61,816 nt of DNA. Source: Bacteroidaceae bacterium (lineage in GTDB: Bacteria; Bacteroidota; Bacteroidia; Bacteroidales; Bacteroidaceae). This document shows positions 1 through 9,053 of the stretch, piece by piece; position 1 is the first letter of the stretch, and the number at the start of each line of letters is the position of its first letter. The notes under the pieces are model-generated. The model was not told the origin of the DNA. It saw only the letters and a list, made by a program, of their open reading frames with translations, and ran no database searches. The stretch covers positions 1-61,816 of the forward strand of contig JAFVTT010000037.1 of assembly GCA_017503065.1 (NCBI GenBank), given 5' to 3'. A program made the translations under genes and the position numbers.

Positions 1-717
1 CCCATCTTCGCGTTCAACAAGGCCATCATAGATGCCACCGCCGCATACTGCGTGGCATACAAGCCCAACCTTGCCTTCTACGAGGCTTTCGGCGTGAAAG
101 GTCTCATGGCTTTCGAGAAGACGGTAAAGTACATCCAGGAGAACTACCCCGACCAATTCATCATCGCTGATGCCAAGCGTGGCGACATCGGCAACACCTC
201 TGCCATGTACGCACGCACATTCTTCGAGGAATACAACCTCGACTCCGTTACCGTAGCGCCCTACATGGGCGAGGATAGCGTAACCCCCTTCCTGGGCTAC
301 GACGGCAAGTGGGTCATCCTACTTGCACTTACCAGCAACAAGGGCAGCCACGACTTCCAGTTGACAGAGAGCACCGACGGCGAGAAACTCTTCCAGAAGG
401 TTCTGCGCAAGAGCCAGGAGTGGGCCGGCAACGACCAGATGATGTACGTGGTGGGCGCCACACAGGGACAGGCCTTCGAAGAAATACGCAAGATAGTGCC
501 CGACCACTTCCTTCTCGTGCCTGGCGTAGGCGCCCAGGGCGGTTCGCTTAGCGAGGTGTGCAAATACGGCATGACACAGGAGTGCTGTCTGTTGGTAAAC
601 AGTTCACGCGCCATCATCTATGCCGACAACACAGAGAACTTTGCCAATGCAGCGGCTGAGGCGGCAAAGGCCGTACAGCAGGAAATGGCAGCAGAGTTGA
701 GCAACAGAAACATCTAA
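1..717 (+). CDS. pyrF: Orotidine 5'-phosphate decarboxylase, 5' end outside window
   Basis: Converts OMP to UMP, the last step of de novo pyrimidine synthesis, in the cytoplasm. The frame is open from base 1, so about 238 codons are present and the N-terminus lies to the left. The motif [11 protein letters not shown] holds the catalytic Asp-Lys pair, and VPGVGAQGG is the phosphate-binding loop; both fit the longer type 2 OMP decarboxylases of about 270 residues. A GTG at 52 lies in frame but is not the start, because conserved sequence continues upstream of it. The stop is followed within 6 nt by a 9-nt repeat array and then lpxD. Confidence 0.95.
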   Translation, partial: PIFAFNKAIIDATAAYCVAYKPNLAFYEAFGVKGLMAFEKTVKYIQENYPDQFIIADAKRGDIGNTSAMYARTFFEEYNLDSVTVAPYMGEDSVTPFLGYDGKWVILLALTSNKGSHDFQLTESTDGEKLFQKVLRKSQEWAGNDQMMYVVGATQGQAFEEIRKIVPDHFLLVPGVGAQGGSLSEVCKYGMTQECCLLVNSSRAIIYADNTENFANAAAEAAKAVQQEMAAELSNRNI

Positions 718-723
718 CTCCCC

Positions 724-800
724 CTAAGGACACTAAAGACCTTAAAGACCTTAAAGACCTTAAAGACCTTAAAGACCCTAAAGACCCTAAGGACCTTAAA
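724..800 (+). repeat. Tandem array of 9-nt unit TTAAAGACC
   Basis: Eight to nine head-to-tail 9-nt units, central ones identical (TTAAAGACC) and outer ones degenerate (CTAAGGACA, CTAAAGACC, CTAAGGACC). It starts 6 nt after the pyrF stop and ends 21 nt before lpxD. Relatives of the same unit occur at 27867-27902 and 35395-35447, each also next to a stop codon. Confidence 0.95.
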
Positions 801-821
801 ATTTAACCCTAAAGCATTCAC

Positions 822-1880
822 ATGGAATTCAGCGCACAAATGATAGCAGGACTTGTCGGGGGAACCATCGTTGGAGACCCGCAAGCCACTGTTTCCGATT
901 TCGCCAAGATAGAAGAAGGCCGCCCCGGCTGCATCAGTTTCCTGGCCAACGACAAATACGAGCATTACATCTACACCACAGAAAGCAGCATCGTGCTTGT
1001 CAACGATTCCTTCGAGCCCAAGCAGGAAATCAAGGCCACACTGATAAAGGTGGCAAACGCCCGCGAGGCCGTAGCCAACCTCATCAACATATACGACAGC
1101 ATGAAGCCTAAACCCAAGGGCATAGACCCCTCGGCTTCCATAGACCCCACCGCCACCATCGGCAAGGATGTCTACATTGGTCCTTTCGTGGCTATTGGTC
1201 CTAAGGCGGTGATCGGAGACGGCTGTATCCTGCATCCGCATGTCACCATAGGGGCAAAGGCCACCATTGGCGACAACACCGAGATGTATGCCGGCAGCGT
1301 AGTGTACCACGACTGTAAGGTTGGAGCAAGGTGTATCCTCCACGCCAACTCGGTTATCGGTGCCGACGGGTTCGGTTTTGAACCTACAGCAGAGGGCTAC
1401 AAGAAGATTGCACAAATAGGCATTGCCGTACTGGAGGACGATGTGGAAATCGGTGCCAACTCCTGTGTGGACCGCGCCGTAATGGGAGAAACCACCATAC
1501 ACCGTGGTACAAAGATAGACAATCTGGTGCAGATAGGCCACAACTGCGAAGTGGGCAGCCATACGGTAATGTCGGCCCAGGTTGGCGTAGCCGGTTCCAC
1601 GAAAATAGGCGAATGGTGCATGTTTGGCGGGCAGGTGGGTATAGCAGGCCATGCCACCATAGCAGACGGCACACAGGCCGGAGCACAGTCAGGCATACCC
1701 AACAACGTAAAGAAGCCCAATCAGCAACTCATGGGTTCTCCTGCCATTGAACCGCGCACATGGTGGAAGGCACAGGCCGTAATAAAGCAACTTCCTGACA
1801 TGTGGGCCTCCATGAACCGCATGAAAAAGGAGATAGAGGAACTGAAGGCACAACTGCAGGAGCAGAACAAACAGGAATAA
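822..1880 (+). CDS. lpxD: UDP-3-O-acylglucosamine N-acyltransferase LpxD
   Basis: Adds the second 3-hydroxyacyl chain, from acyl-ACP, to UDP-3-O-acylglucosamine in lipid A synthesis. The 352 residues start with an LpxD uridine-binding domain (about 1-100). A left-handed beta-helix of hexapeptide repeats follows (for example IGPFVAIGPKAVIG), and a short charged helix rich in Lys, Glu and Gln ends the protein. The segment near residue 230-250 (VQIGHNCEVGSHTVM) holds the conserved His of the acyltransferase site. Length is usual for the family. It is the first lipid A gene of a lpxD-lpxC-lpxA run and shares the strand with pyrF. Confidence 0.96.
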   Translation: MEFSAQMIAGLVGGTIVGDPQATVSDFAKIEEGRPGCISFLANDKYEHYIYTTESSIVLVNDSFEPKQEIKATLIKVANAREAVANLINIYDSMKPKPKGIDPSASIDPTATIGKDVYIGPFVAIGPKAVIGDGCILHPHVTIGAKATIGDNTEMYAGSVVYHDCKVGARCILHANSVIGADGFGFEPTAEGYKKIAQIGIAVLEDDVEIGANSCVDRAVMGETTIHRGTKIDNLVQIGHNCEVGSHTVMSAQVGVAGSTKIGEWCMFGGQVGIAGHATIADGTQAGAQSGIPNNVKKPNQQLMGSPAIEPRTWWKAQAVIKQLPDMWASMNRMKKEIEELKAQLQEQNKQE

Positions 1881-1914
1881 CCTCCCAACAAGGGATATAC
1901 ACATTATATAATAT

Positions 1915-2811
1915 ATGAAACAACGCACACTGACATCAACTTTCACTCTACACGGCAAGGGACTTCACACCGGCATGGATATTACTGCCTCTTTCTGCCC
2001 GGCACCCGAAAACTACGGATACAAAATCCAGCGCGTAGACATGGAAGGGCAGCCTATCATTGATGCCATTGCAGAAAACGTAGTAGAAACGACCCGAGGA
2101 ACCGTACTGGGCATCGGGGATGCACGCTGCAGCACTATCGAGCATGGTCTGAGCGCCCTGTATGCCTTCGGCATTGACAATGTATTGATACAGGTGGACG
2201 GGCCGGAATTCCCCATCCTTGACGGCAGTGCGGCTCCATACGTACAGAAAATACATGAGGCCGGCATATCTGAGCAGAATGCCGACAAGAACTGGCTCAT
2301 CATTACGGAACCCGTAGAGATAAAGGACGACAGCACCGGTTCGCACATTACCATTATGCCTGCCGATGACTTTGCCGTATCCGTAACCATCGATTTCAAC
2401 TCAAAGATGATGCCTATACAGACAGCAACACTGAAGGACATCAACGATTTTGAAAAGGAGTTCTCGGCAGCACGCACCTTTGTCTTTGTCAGGGAGATAG
2501 AACAACTTTTGGCCTTGGGACTGATAAAGGGCGGCGACTTGGATAACGCAATCGTAATCTACGAGAGGGAAACCACTCAGGAGAGTATGGACAAACTCTG
2601 CCAACTGACCAAGGCCGAGTGGCACGATGCAACGAAACTGGGTTACATACAGCACAAACCACTTGTATGGGACAACGAACCAGCCAGACACAAACTGCTG
2701 GACATCATCGGCGACATCGCCCTCGTTGGCAAACCCATAAAGGGCCACATCGTCGCCACCAAACCTGGACATACCATAAACAATAGGTTCGCCCGGTTGC
2801 TGAGGGGATAA
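1915..2811 (+). CDS. lpxC: UDP-3-O-acyl-GlcNAc deacetylase LpxC without FabZ domain
   Basis: Zinc-dependent deacetylase that commits precursors to lipid A. The 298 residues cover the full LpxC fold: the His of IEHGLSALYAFGIDN, the EFPILDGSA motif, and HKLLDIIGDIAL carrying the late His and Asp zinc ligands. In Bacteroidetes this gene is normally a fusion of about 460 residues in which a FabZ dehydratase follows LpxC. Here translation stops at FARLLRG, exactly where the FabZ linker would begin. No FabZ sequence is recognisable in any frame of the next 197 nt, which hold GC-rich palindromes. The LpxC part itself looks intact and of the length of stand-alone LpxC. Confidence 0.94.
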   Translation: MKQRTLTSTFTLHGKGLHTGMDITASFCPAPENYGYKIQRVDMEGQPIIDAIAENVVETTRGTVLGIGDARCSTIEHGLSALYAFGIDNVLIQVDGPEFPILDGSAAPYVQKIHEAGISEQNADKNWLIITEPVEIKDDSTGSHITIMPADDFAVSVTIDFNSKMMPIQTATLKDINDFEKEFSAARTFVFVREIEQLLALGLIKGGDLDNAIVIYERETTQESMDKLCQLTKAEWHDATKLGYIQHKPLVWDNEPARHKLLDIIGDIALVGKPIKGHIVATKPGHTINNRFARLLRG

Positions 2812-2819
2812 GGAGAAAA

Positions 2820-2957
2820 GTCCCCTCCCCTACCCTCCCCTGTATGGGAGGGAGCAGAAAACAAAGAACGCGGTTCACCCACTCGTAGGGACACGGCATG
2901 CCGTGTCCGTAAAAACATCAGATGAAGAAACGGACGCGGCATACCGCGTCCCTACAG
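2820..2957. repeat. GC-rich palindromic intergenic repeats after lpxC
   Basis: The first part (2820-2853) is CCCTCC/GGGAGG-rich with a CCCTCCC...GGGAGGG pair. The second (2886-2957) holds two 20-nt palindromes, GGACACGGCATGCCGTGTCC and GGACGCGGCATACCGCGTCC, lying as inverted copies about 19 nt apart. The base change in one arm of each palindrome is matched in the other arm. The same palindrome recurs at 27450-27468 and 46748-46855. Confidence 0.9.
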
Positions 2958-3008
2958 GAGGAAACACAAACAGAAAAACATTGACAAACCAATAACTATT
3001 AACATACT

Positions 3009-3776
3009 ATGATTAGTCCCTTAGCATTCATCCATCCCGAAGCACAGATTGGAGAAAATTGTGAGATTGGTCCATTCTGCTATATCGACAAGAATGTCGT
3101 AATCGGCGACAACAACATACTGATGAACAGCGTCACCATACTTTATGGTGCAAGAATAGGCAACGGCAACAAGTTCTTCCCAGGTGCCGTAATCAGTGCC
3201 ATCCCCCAGGACTTGAAGTTCCGTGGCGAAGAGACTACTGCAGAGATTGGCGACAACAACACATTCCGCGAGAATGTCACCGTAAACCGTGGCACAGCAG
3301 CCAAGAACAAGACTGTTGTAGGTAGCGGAAATCTGTTCATGGAGGGCGTACATATTGCACACGACGACATTGTCGGAAACGAGTGCATCATAGGCAACGG
3401 CACAAAACTGGCCGGTGAAGTTACCGTTGATGACCGCGCCATCCTTTCTGCCAATGTGCTTGTACACCAGTTCTGCCGAATTGGCAGTTATTGCATGGTG
3501 GGTGGAGGCACACGCAGTGCACAGGACATCCTGCCCTATGCCATGATAGCACGCGACCCCGCCGCTTATTGCGGACTGAACACCGTGGGTCTGCGCCGGC
3601 GCGGTTTAGAACGCGACATCATCGACAACATACACCGTACCTACCAGATCATTCTGCAGGGCACAGGACTGCTGAAAGACCTGCTCGCCAAAGTGGAGGA
3701 GGAAATCCCCAACTCTCCCGAGATTGAATACATCCTGGACTTCATCCGCACCAGCAAACGCGGATTTATAAGATAG
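3009..3776 (+). CDS. lpxA: UDP-GlcNAc O-acyltransferase LpxA
   Basis: Transfers a 3-hydroxyacyl chain from ACP to the 3-OH of UDP-GlcNAc, the first lipid A reaction. The 255 residues begin with hexapeptide beta-helix repeats (IHPEAQIGENCEIGPFCYI). The conserved GVHIAHDDIVGNECIIGN stretch with the catalytic His is present, and the protein closes with the alpha-helical C-terminal domain typical of LpxA. Length matches the family. It follows lpxC after a 197-nt repeat-filled gap, unlike the tight spacing expected where LpxC-FabZ and LpxA are adjacent, and precedes the next gene by 7 nt. Confidence 0.96.
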   Translation: MISPLAFIHPEAQIGENCEIGPFCYIDKNVVIGDNNILMNSVTILYGARIGNGNKFFPGAVISAIPQDLKFRGEETTAEIGDNNTFRENVTVNRGTAAKNKTVVGSGNLFMEGVHIAHDDIVGNECIIGNGTKLAGEVTVDDRAILSANVLVHQFCRIGSYCMVGGGTRSAQDILPYAMIARDPAAYCGLNTVGLRRRGLERDIIDNIHRTYQIILQGTGLLKDLLAKVEEEIPNSPEIEYILDFIRTSKRGFIR

Positions 3777-3783
3777 AAATATC

Positions 3784-4335
3784 ATGACGTATCGATTCTT
3801 ATTGTTCAGCGAGGAGGAGGCCAACTTCGTCATGGAAATCATGGCTCCCCCTTCCACTACCTTTCTCGAGTTACATACACTCATACATAAGTCATGCAGC
3901 TACGATGTGGAAGGCAACCATCTTTTCCTCATCTGCAACGAGGACTGGAAAGTGAAGGAAAAAATACATCTGAACGATGTGGCGTCCATGGACTACGACG
4001 AGGATATCTTCCTTATGAAGGACTCCATTTTAGAAGATTTCATCGAAGAAGAGGGACAACACATGGCATATATCTATGAAACAGGCGCCAAAAAGAAACT
4101 TCTCATAGAACTCGTAGAGAATATTTTCGGTGAAAAGGCAGAAAAAGCCTTCGTCAGCAGACAGAAGGGCACGCCACCCGAGCAGTTTGAAGAAACCCCA
4201 GCACGGCAGACACCGCCCGAAGCCACATCCACATCCCCCACCACCGACGAGCAGACCGGCGATGACCCATACACCGACGACTCCTTCAACGAGGACGAGA
4301 TCGACATGGAAGGGTTTGAAGTAACGGAAATGTAG
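3784..4335 (+). CDS. Acidic protein with pRiA4b ORF-3-like domain
   Basis: A 183-residue cytoplasmic protein with no signal peptide or membrane segment. Residues 1-120 (MTYRFLLFSEEEANFVMEIM, then YDEDIFLMKDSILEDFIEEE) look like the small beta-rich Plasmid_pRiA4b ORF-3 family (IS1096 TnpR-like passenger). Residues 130-183 are a low-complexity, Thr/Pro/Asp/Glu-rich acidic tail that is probably disordered. It sits 7 nt after lpxA and 25 nt before miaA, so it is probably co-transcribed with both. Function is unknown; the family name does not imply transposition here. The domain assignment is from memory of the family pattern and is moderate. Confidence 0.7.
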   Translation: MTYRFLLFSEEEANFVMEIMAPPSTTFLELHTLIHKSCSYDVEGNHLFLICNEDWKVKEKIHLNDVASMDYDEDIFLMKDSILEDFIEEEGQHMAYIYETGAKKKLLIELVENIFGEKAEKAFVSRQKGTPPEQFEETPARQTPPEATSTSPTTDEQTGDDPYTDDSFNEDEIDMEGFEVTEM

Positions 4336-4360
4336 AGCATCACCGCACACAAAAAAAATA

Positions 4361-5302
4361 ATGACACCTCTGCTCATCGTAATATTGGGCCCCACTGCAG
4401 TAGGCAAGACCGAACTCACCCTGTCATTGGCAGATTACTATGCCTGTCCTATACTCAACTGCGACTCCCGGCAGATTTACCGCGACATGAGGATAGGCAC
4501 CGCTGCTCCCACACCCGACCAACTGGCCAGGGCAAGACACTATTTTGTAGGACAGCTCGCACTGGACGAATACTATAGTGCGGCAAAATACGAACAGGAG
4601 GTTCTGCAGCTAACTTCAGAACTTTTCAAGACTCATGACATGCTCATCCTCTCCGGAGGCAGCATGATGTATATTGATGCCGTATGCAATGGCATAGACG
4701 ACATCCCCACCGTCGACGACGATGTCAGGACCACACTTGCCAAAAGGCTTCAGGAAGAGGGGTTGGAAACACTCCTGGCCGAACTGAAGTTCCTGGACCC
4801 GGAACATTACAACAATGTTGACCACAGGAATGCCAAGCGTGTGGTGCACGCGCTGGAAATATACTACACCACCGGTAAGCCATATTCCAGTTTCCTTACA
4901 AGGAAGACACTGCGATGCGGAACCTCAACAATGGAAATGGCAGACAGACCCTTCAGAATTCTGAAAATCGGACTTGAGCGACCTCGCGAAGAACTTTTTG
5001 CACGCATTAACGCCAGAGTGGACCACATGATAGACTCCGGACTTCTTCATGAGGCCATGACTCTCCTGCCATACCGCCACAACAATGCCTTGAACACCGT
5101 AGGCTATAAGGAAATGTTCAATGTCCTCGACGGCACATGGGAACTGCCCATGGCCATAGAACGCATGAAGAAGAACACACGTGTCTATGCCAAGAAACAG
5201 ATGACGTGGTTCAAGCACGACACCGGCATCACCTGGTTCCACCCCGACGACAAGGAAGGCATCATCGGACACATCAATAAAAAAATCACCACAGGGGAGT
5301 AG
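4361..5302 (+). CDS. miaA: tRNA dimethylallyltransferase MiaA
   Basis: Transfers a dimethylallyl group to A37 of tRNAs that read UNN codons. The 313-residue protein opens with the P-loop GPTAVGKTEL (about residues 9-18), then NCDSRQIYRDMRIGTAAP, which contacts substrate. HRNAKRVVHALEIYYTTGKP and the C-terminal NTVGYKEMF and YAKKQMTWF motifs are typical of MiaA. Length is usual. It ends the pyrF-lpx run: its TAG stop lies inside the left arm of a strong terminator hairpin. Confidence 0.97.
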   Translation: MTPLLIVILGPTAVGKTELTLSLADYYACPILNCDSRQIYRDMRIGTAAPTPDQLARARHYFVGQLALDEYYSAAKYEQEVLQLTSELFKTHDMLILSGGSMMYIDAVCNGIDDIPTVDDDVRTTLAKRLQEEGLETLLAELKFLDPEHYNNVDHRNAKRVVHALEIYYTTGKPYSSFLTRKTLRCGTSTMEMADRPFRILKIGLERPREELFARINARVDHMIDSGLLHEAMTLLPYRHNNALNTVGYKEMFNVLDGTWELPMAIERMKKNTRVYAKKQMTWFKHDTGITWFHPDDKEGIIGHINKKITTGE

Positions 5303-5330
5303 CGAAAAAAAAACGCTACTCCCTTTTTTA
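5295..5330 (+). terminator. Intrinsic terminator of the lpx-miaA run
   Basis: A perfect 10-bp stem GGGAGTAGCG (5295-5304) and CGCTACTCCC (5314-5323), with an A-rich loop, is followed by six T. The miaA stop codon lies in the left arm. Confidence 0.92.
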
Positions 5331-5366
5331 CACGTACACCTTCCCTAGAAGACCGGCAGCCGTTCT

Positions 5367-5459
5367 CAGTGACGGTAAATTTTATCACCAATGGCGGTAT
5401 TTTTTATCACCAGTGACGGTAAACTTTACCATCGGTAATGGTTCGCTTTACCGCCACTG
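5367..5459. repeat. Short inverted/direct repeat cluster (GGTAAA theme)
   Basis: CAGTGACGGTAAA occurs at 5367-5379 and 5411-5423, and its inverse TTTACCGCCACTG at 5447-5459 with one difference. TTTATCACCA occurs at 5381-5390 and 5403-5412. The block ACCATCGGTAATGGTTCG at 5428-5445 recurs with one change at 49249-49266. Confidence 0.85.
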
Positions 5460-5762
5460 ATGTCTTGGTAAAGGGGGCAGGCATGTCACCTACAACAAAC
5501 CATGTAACAGGATAATTACTTACAGGGCATCAAAACAATTTGTCACAACGACCGACAAAGGATGGCACTTTTTATTTGAAATCGGAAAAAAACAAATGAC
5601 TGCATGCAGTGTCACTCACAGCAAATGAGTGTACATAAGACACGCCTGTTTCCCGTTCCTTTTTTAACATTTCAACGAAGACTTTTGGGATATTTTGTGT
5701 TAAAATCCGCAAATTGGACTCATTCATTTGGGCACGAAGACACGTTTTCGCAAAAAAAATCT

Positions 5763-5770
5763 TAAATTTG
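5763..5770 (+). promoter_or_regulatory. Candidate -7 box for the fasciclin/SusCD locus
   Basis: TAAATTTG fits the Bacteroidetes -7 consensus TAnnTTTG. No clear -33 TTTG lies at the usual distance, so the call is weak. It would give a leader of about 145 nt before 5923. Confidence 0.4.
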
Positions 5771-5922
5771 CTTTCACACTGCATATAATATGCGCTAACA
5801 AAGGGGTAAATTGTGCACAAAAATCAACAATGCCCCCCAAGAAGGTCGAAAATGACAACCGTGAAAAATGCTATAAAAGGCAAAACAATTTTTTAACTAA
5901 ACAATCTATAAAACCAAAAATT

Positions 5923-8900
5923 ATGCGTATGAGAAACCGTTTAAGCAAATGTAGCAAGCATGTGGCCTTCGCCGCATGTATGCTGGCTCTCGGCGGAAGC
6001 TTCTCGGCATGTCAGGACGAGTACACACTGGACGATGCAAAACCCGTGTGGCTCAACTCCAGCATCTACGAGACTCTTGAGAGCGACGGAAGTTACACGA
6101 ACTACCTGCGCCTGATTGGTGACCCCGATGTCAACACGGGAGAGAACAACGACGAAAGTTCTCTGGTGCAGATTCTGTCAAAGACCGGTTCTAAGACAGT
6201 GTTTACCGCCAACGACCAGGCATGGCAGAACTTCTTCGAGGCAAACAAGAAGTTGCCCAAGGCCAACCCTTGGCACTATGCCCAAAGTTACGAGCAGCTG
6301 TCCAAGAACCAGAAGAAACTTCTGCTTCACACCAGCATGCTGAACAATGCCATCACCATGGAGAGCCTGTCCAGCAACTCTGGCGAGACACCCACTCCAG
6401 GTATGTATCTGCGTCGCTACACTGATGTCGAGGTTGTGGACACAATTACAAAGATTGCTGTTACAGACCTGCCCAAGAGCTACTGGACTGCAGACAAGCA
6501 GGCCACAGAAGACGGTCTTGCACAACCCGAGGTAGACCAGTGGAGCCGTATCCGCAACGGCGGTCTGCTCGGTTATGACTCTATCTACATGGTTATGGAC
6601 AGCTCCCTGACCATGATGATACACTTCACCAACGAGTACATGGCCAAGAAGCAGATTACCGACGAGGACTTCCGCATCATCATGGGCCGTGAGCGTATCA
6701 CAAGCGACGTACATATCTATGACGCCCTTCTGGACAGCGCCGACATCGTTTGCGAGAACGGTTATATCAACATGACAGAAAAGCCCCTCGTGCCACTGGC
6801 CAACATGGCAGAGGCTATCCGTACAAACGGCAAGACCAACATCTACAGCCACATAATGGACCGCTTCTCTGTTCCTTTCCAGAACAAGACCGTAGCACGT
6901 CTGTATTCCAAGTTGGACCCTAACTTCCTGGAAACCGACACCCTCTACACTAAGCGTTATTACTCTAAGCGCTCCTACGGTTCAACCGTTACGTCCGACG
7001 TGGCTCTGACCAACGACGAACGTGGCAACCTGTTTGCCAACGGTGAGGCTATCCTCAAATTCGACCCGGGATGGAATGAGTACTACCCCAACGGCGAATC
7101 TCCTGAAACCGACATGGGCGCAATGTTCGTTCCCAACGACGCACAGATGATCGAGTACTTCAACACCGGTGGTGGTAAGACCCTGCTTGAGGAGTACACC
7201 AAGGATCACCATGTAGGCCAGTACAACATCAACGATCTGGAAACCCTCTATCAGGACATTGACCAGATTCCCTTGAGCATATTCTACAGTATCCTCAACC
7301 ATGGTATGTTCGACAGCTTCGTGGCCACCGTGCCCAGCAAGATGCTGAAGCAGCGCGAAACAACCACTCAGGAGCAGATCTTCACCGAGCCTGACACAAG
7401 GCTTGCAAAGGAAGGCGGTAACATCGACACAGTCCTCGTGACATGTAACGGTGCCCTATATATTATGAATAATGTATTCACACCCTCCGACTTCAACTGT
7501 GTTGCCACTCCTGCGTTCATCCGTTCTACCAACAAGATTATGAAATGGGCCGTCTACAGCGATGCTACACTGACCAGCCCCATCATGAACGTAAACTACT
7601 ATGCATACCTCAAGGCCATGCAGAGCCGCTTCAGCTTCTTCCTGCCCAACGACGAAGCTATGCAGTACTACTATGACCCCATGAGCTTCACCAGCCGTTA
7701 CCCCCGTGTAATGCGCTTCCTCTACACCTCCGGCAACTTCCCCTTTGCCACCAAGAGTTCAAAGGGCATCTCCGTTCTGGCCAACTTCGACGTTAACACA
7801 GGTACCATCGGCCGTGACCTGTCTACACAGTCCACCAACCAGCAGGAGGTTGTCAACCGTCTGCGCCAGTTGCTCGAGCACAACACCATCGTGCACGAGG
7901 AAGGTGTGAACCTGATCAATACTGAAGAGGACGAGTACTATCTCTCCAAGAACGGTATGGGTATCAAGGTTATACGCGACGAGACCGGCGTTATTAAGGC
8001 CCAGGGCGGTTTCCAAATCGAGAACGAACGCGAAGGTCTGGCACACAATCACCCCGGTATTCTCTACTGTAACGTACTGGAGAAGGGTGACTACAAGAAC
8101 GGTTGCACCTTCACTGTCGACGCTCCCCTGATTCCCGCTTCACGAAGCGTATTCAGCGTTTTGTCAAACATCAAGCGCGGTCAGAAGGGCGAACCTCAGG
8201 ACTACACCAGCCCCGAGACCATAGAGTCTAACCCCTACTATGAGTTCTTCAGACTCTGTAACGAGGCAAACTGGAACCTGATTGTCAAGTCTGGCGTTGT
8301 CGATGAGAACGACCCCAAGTATGACGTAAGTACCACACAGGGCGAAACCGCTCTGAACAAGGCTGTAAACAAGTACATGACCTTCGTGGACAACAATGCC
8401 GTAGACTATAACATACAGTTCTGGGACAACTTCAACTACACAGTTTTCGCTCCCACCAACGAAGCCATCAGAGAAGCCATCGCAAACGGTCTGCCCACAT
8501 GGGAAAGCATCGAGGCTGACTTTGAGGCATGCGCCAACGAAGAGGGTGAACTGACTAATGGAACAGACAGTCTGCGCATCCAAACTAAGATTACATACCT
8601 GACCAACTTCATCCGCACACACTTTGCCGACAATACCGTATTTGCCGACAAGTCTGACATGAATGCAGAAATGTTTACCAGCAGCTTCAACAACGAGACT
8701 GGTCTGTTCGTCAAGTCATTCGTACAGAGAGAGGACGGTATGCTCAAGGTTAAGGACAACACCACAACCGGTCAGTGGATTACCACAAAGTACACCACAG
8801 ACGACGGCCGCAATGTGAAGAACATCATGACATGCGACCGCGAGTGTAACTCTAAGGTTAAGGATCAGAGCATGAACAACAAGACCACAGATGCTACCAA

Positions 8901-9042
8901 CTATGCTGTAATACATCTGATTAACGGTGTTCTGAACCATGAAGACCTTGTTAACGGTCAATACCCCGACTTCCAGAAAATGGCAGAAGAAAATGGTGGC
9001 AAGGCCGCACGCGCATACATTCAGAAATTCGCAATCCGATAA
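5923..9042 (+). CDS. Large fasciclin-domain lipoprotein (four FAS1-like repeats)
   Basis: A 1,039-residue surface lipoprotein if it starts at the ATG at 5923, which gives a Lys/Arg-rich N-terminus, a hydrophobic stretch and a lipobox SFSAC with Cys30. Four stretches resemble the first conserved FAS1 motif: KTVFTANDQAW (about residue 92), MFVPNDAQM (about 401), FFLPNDEAM (about 572) and TVFAPTNEAI (about 840). FAS1 domains mediate adhesion or protein contacts in other systems; the role here is unknown. Eleven nt separate it from the following SusC gene, so it heads the locus and is probably co-transcribed. It may be a surface-exposed partner of the SusCD transporter. An in-frame extension to 5728 is open but lacks a signal peptide. 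Confidence 0.85.
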   Translation: MRMRNRLSKCSKHVAFAACMLALGGSFSACQDEYTLDDAKPVWLNSSIYETLESDGSYTNYLRLIGDPDVNTGENNDESSLVQILSKTGSKTVFTANDQAWQNFFEANKKLPKANPWHYAQSYEQLSKNQKKLLLHTSMLNNAITMESLSSNSGETPTPGMYLRRYTDVEVVDTITKIAVTDLPKSYWTADKQATEDGLAQPEVDQWSRIRNGGLLGYDSIYMVMDSSLTMMIHFTNEYMAKKQITDEDFRIIMGRERITSDVHIYDALLDSADIVCENGYINMTEKPLVPLANMAEAIRTNGKTNIYSHIMDRFSVPFQNKTVARLYSKLDPNFLETDTLYTKRYYSKRSYGSTVTSDVALTNDERGNLFANGEAILKFDPGWNEYYPNGESPETDMGAMFVPNDAQMIEYFNTGGGKTLLEEYTKDHHVGQYNINDLETLYQDIDQIPLSIFYSILNHGMFDSFVATVPSKMLKQRETTTQEQIFTEPDTRLAKEGGNIDTVLVTCNGALYIMNNVFTPSDFNCVATPAFIRSTNKIMKWAVYSDATLTSPIMNVNYYAYLKAMQSRFSFFLPNDEAMQYYYDPMSFTSRYPRVMRFLYTSGNFPFATKSSKGISVLANFDVNTGTIGRDLSTQSTNQQEVVNRLRQLLEHNTIVHEEGVNLINTEEDEYYLSKNGMGIKVIRDETGVIKAQGGFQIENEREGLAHNHPGILYCNVLEKGDYKNGCTFTVDAPLIPASRSVFSVLSNIKRGQKGEPQDYTSPETIESNPYYEFFRLCNEANWNLIVKSGVVDENDPKYDVSTTQGETALNKAVNKYMTFVDNNAVDYNIQFWDNFNYTVFAPTNEAIREAIANGLPTWESIEADFEACANEEGELTNGTDSLRIQTKITYLTNFIRTHFADNTVFADKSDMNAEMFTSSFNNETGLFVKSFVQREDGMLKVKDNTTTGQWITTKYTTDDGRNVKNIMTCDRECNSKVKDQSMNNKTTDATNYAVIHLINGVLNHEDLVNGQYPDFQKMAEENGGKAARAYIQKFAIR

Positions 9043-9053
9043 AAACATAAACC

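Larger units (their letters stand above)
5331..5922. other. 592-nt gene-free region before the fasciclin locus
   Basis: No convincing gene. It holds a cluster of short inverted and direct repeats (5367-5459), a perfect 12-nt palindrome ACTGCATGCAGT (5599-5610), a candidate -7 box at 5763-5770 and a long AT-rich leader up to the start codon at 5923. The frame of the next gene is open from 5728, but that upstream stretch lacks a signal peptide and ends at a good lipoprotein start, so it is treated as leader. Confidence 0.7.

Noticed and set aside
724..800. CRISPR array
   Set aside because: Units are 9 nt in direct tandem without spacers, and there are no cas genes in the window.
714..1652. Long open frame on the minus strand opposite lpxD, ending in a Val-Phe-Lys repeat
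   Set aside because: The frame is a shadow of lpxD; the repeated tail is just the 9-nt array read on the other strand.
2812..3008. Frameshifted or decayed FabZ domain after lpxC
   Set aside because: No dehydratase motif (for example HFPxxPVMPGVL) is readable in any frame; the gap consists of repeats.
3784..4335. Transposon resolvase
   Set aside because: The similarity is to a passenger-protein family of unknown function; no recombinase motif and no inverted repeats flank it.
5728..5922. N-terminal extension of the first fasciclin lipoprotein
   Set aside because: The extension is in frame but Lys/Asn-rich, lacks a signal peptide and would bury the lipobox; the ATG at 5923 gives a standard lipoprotein start.
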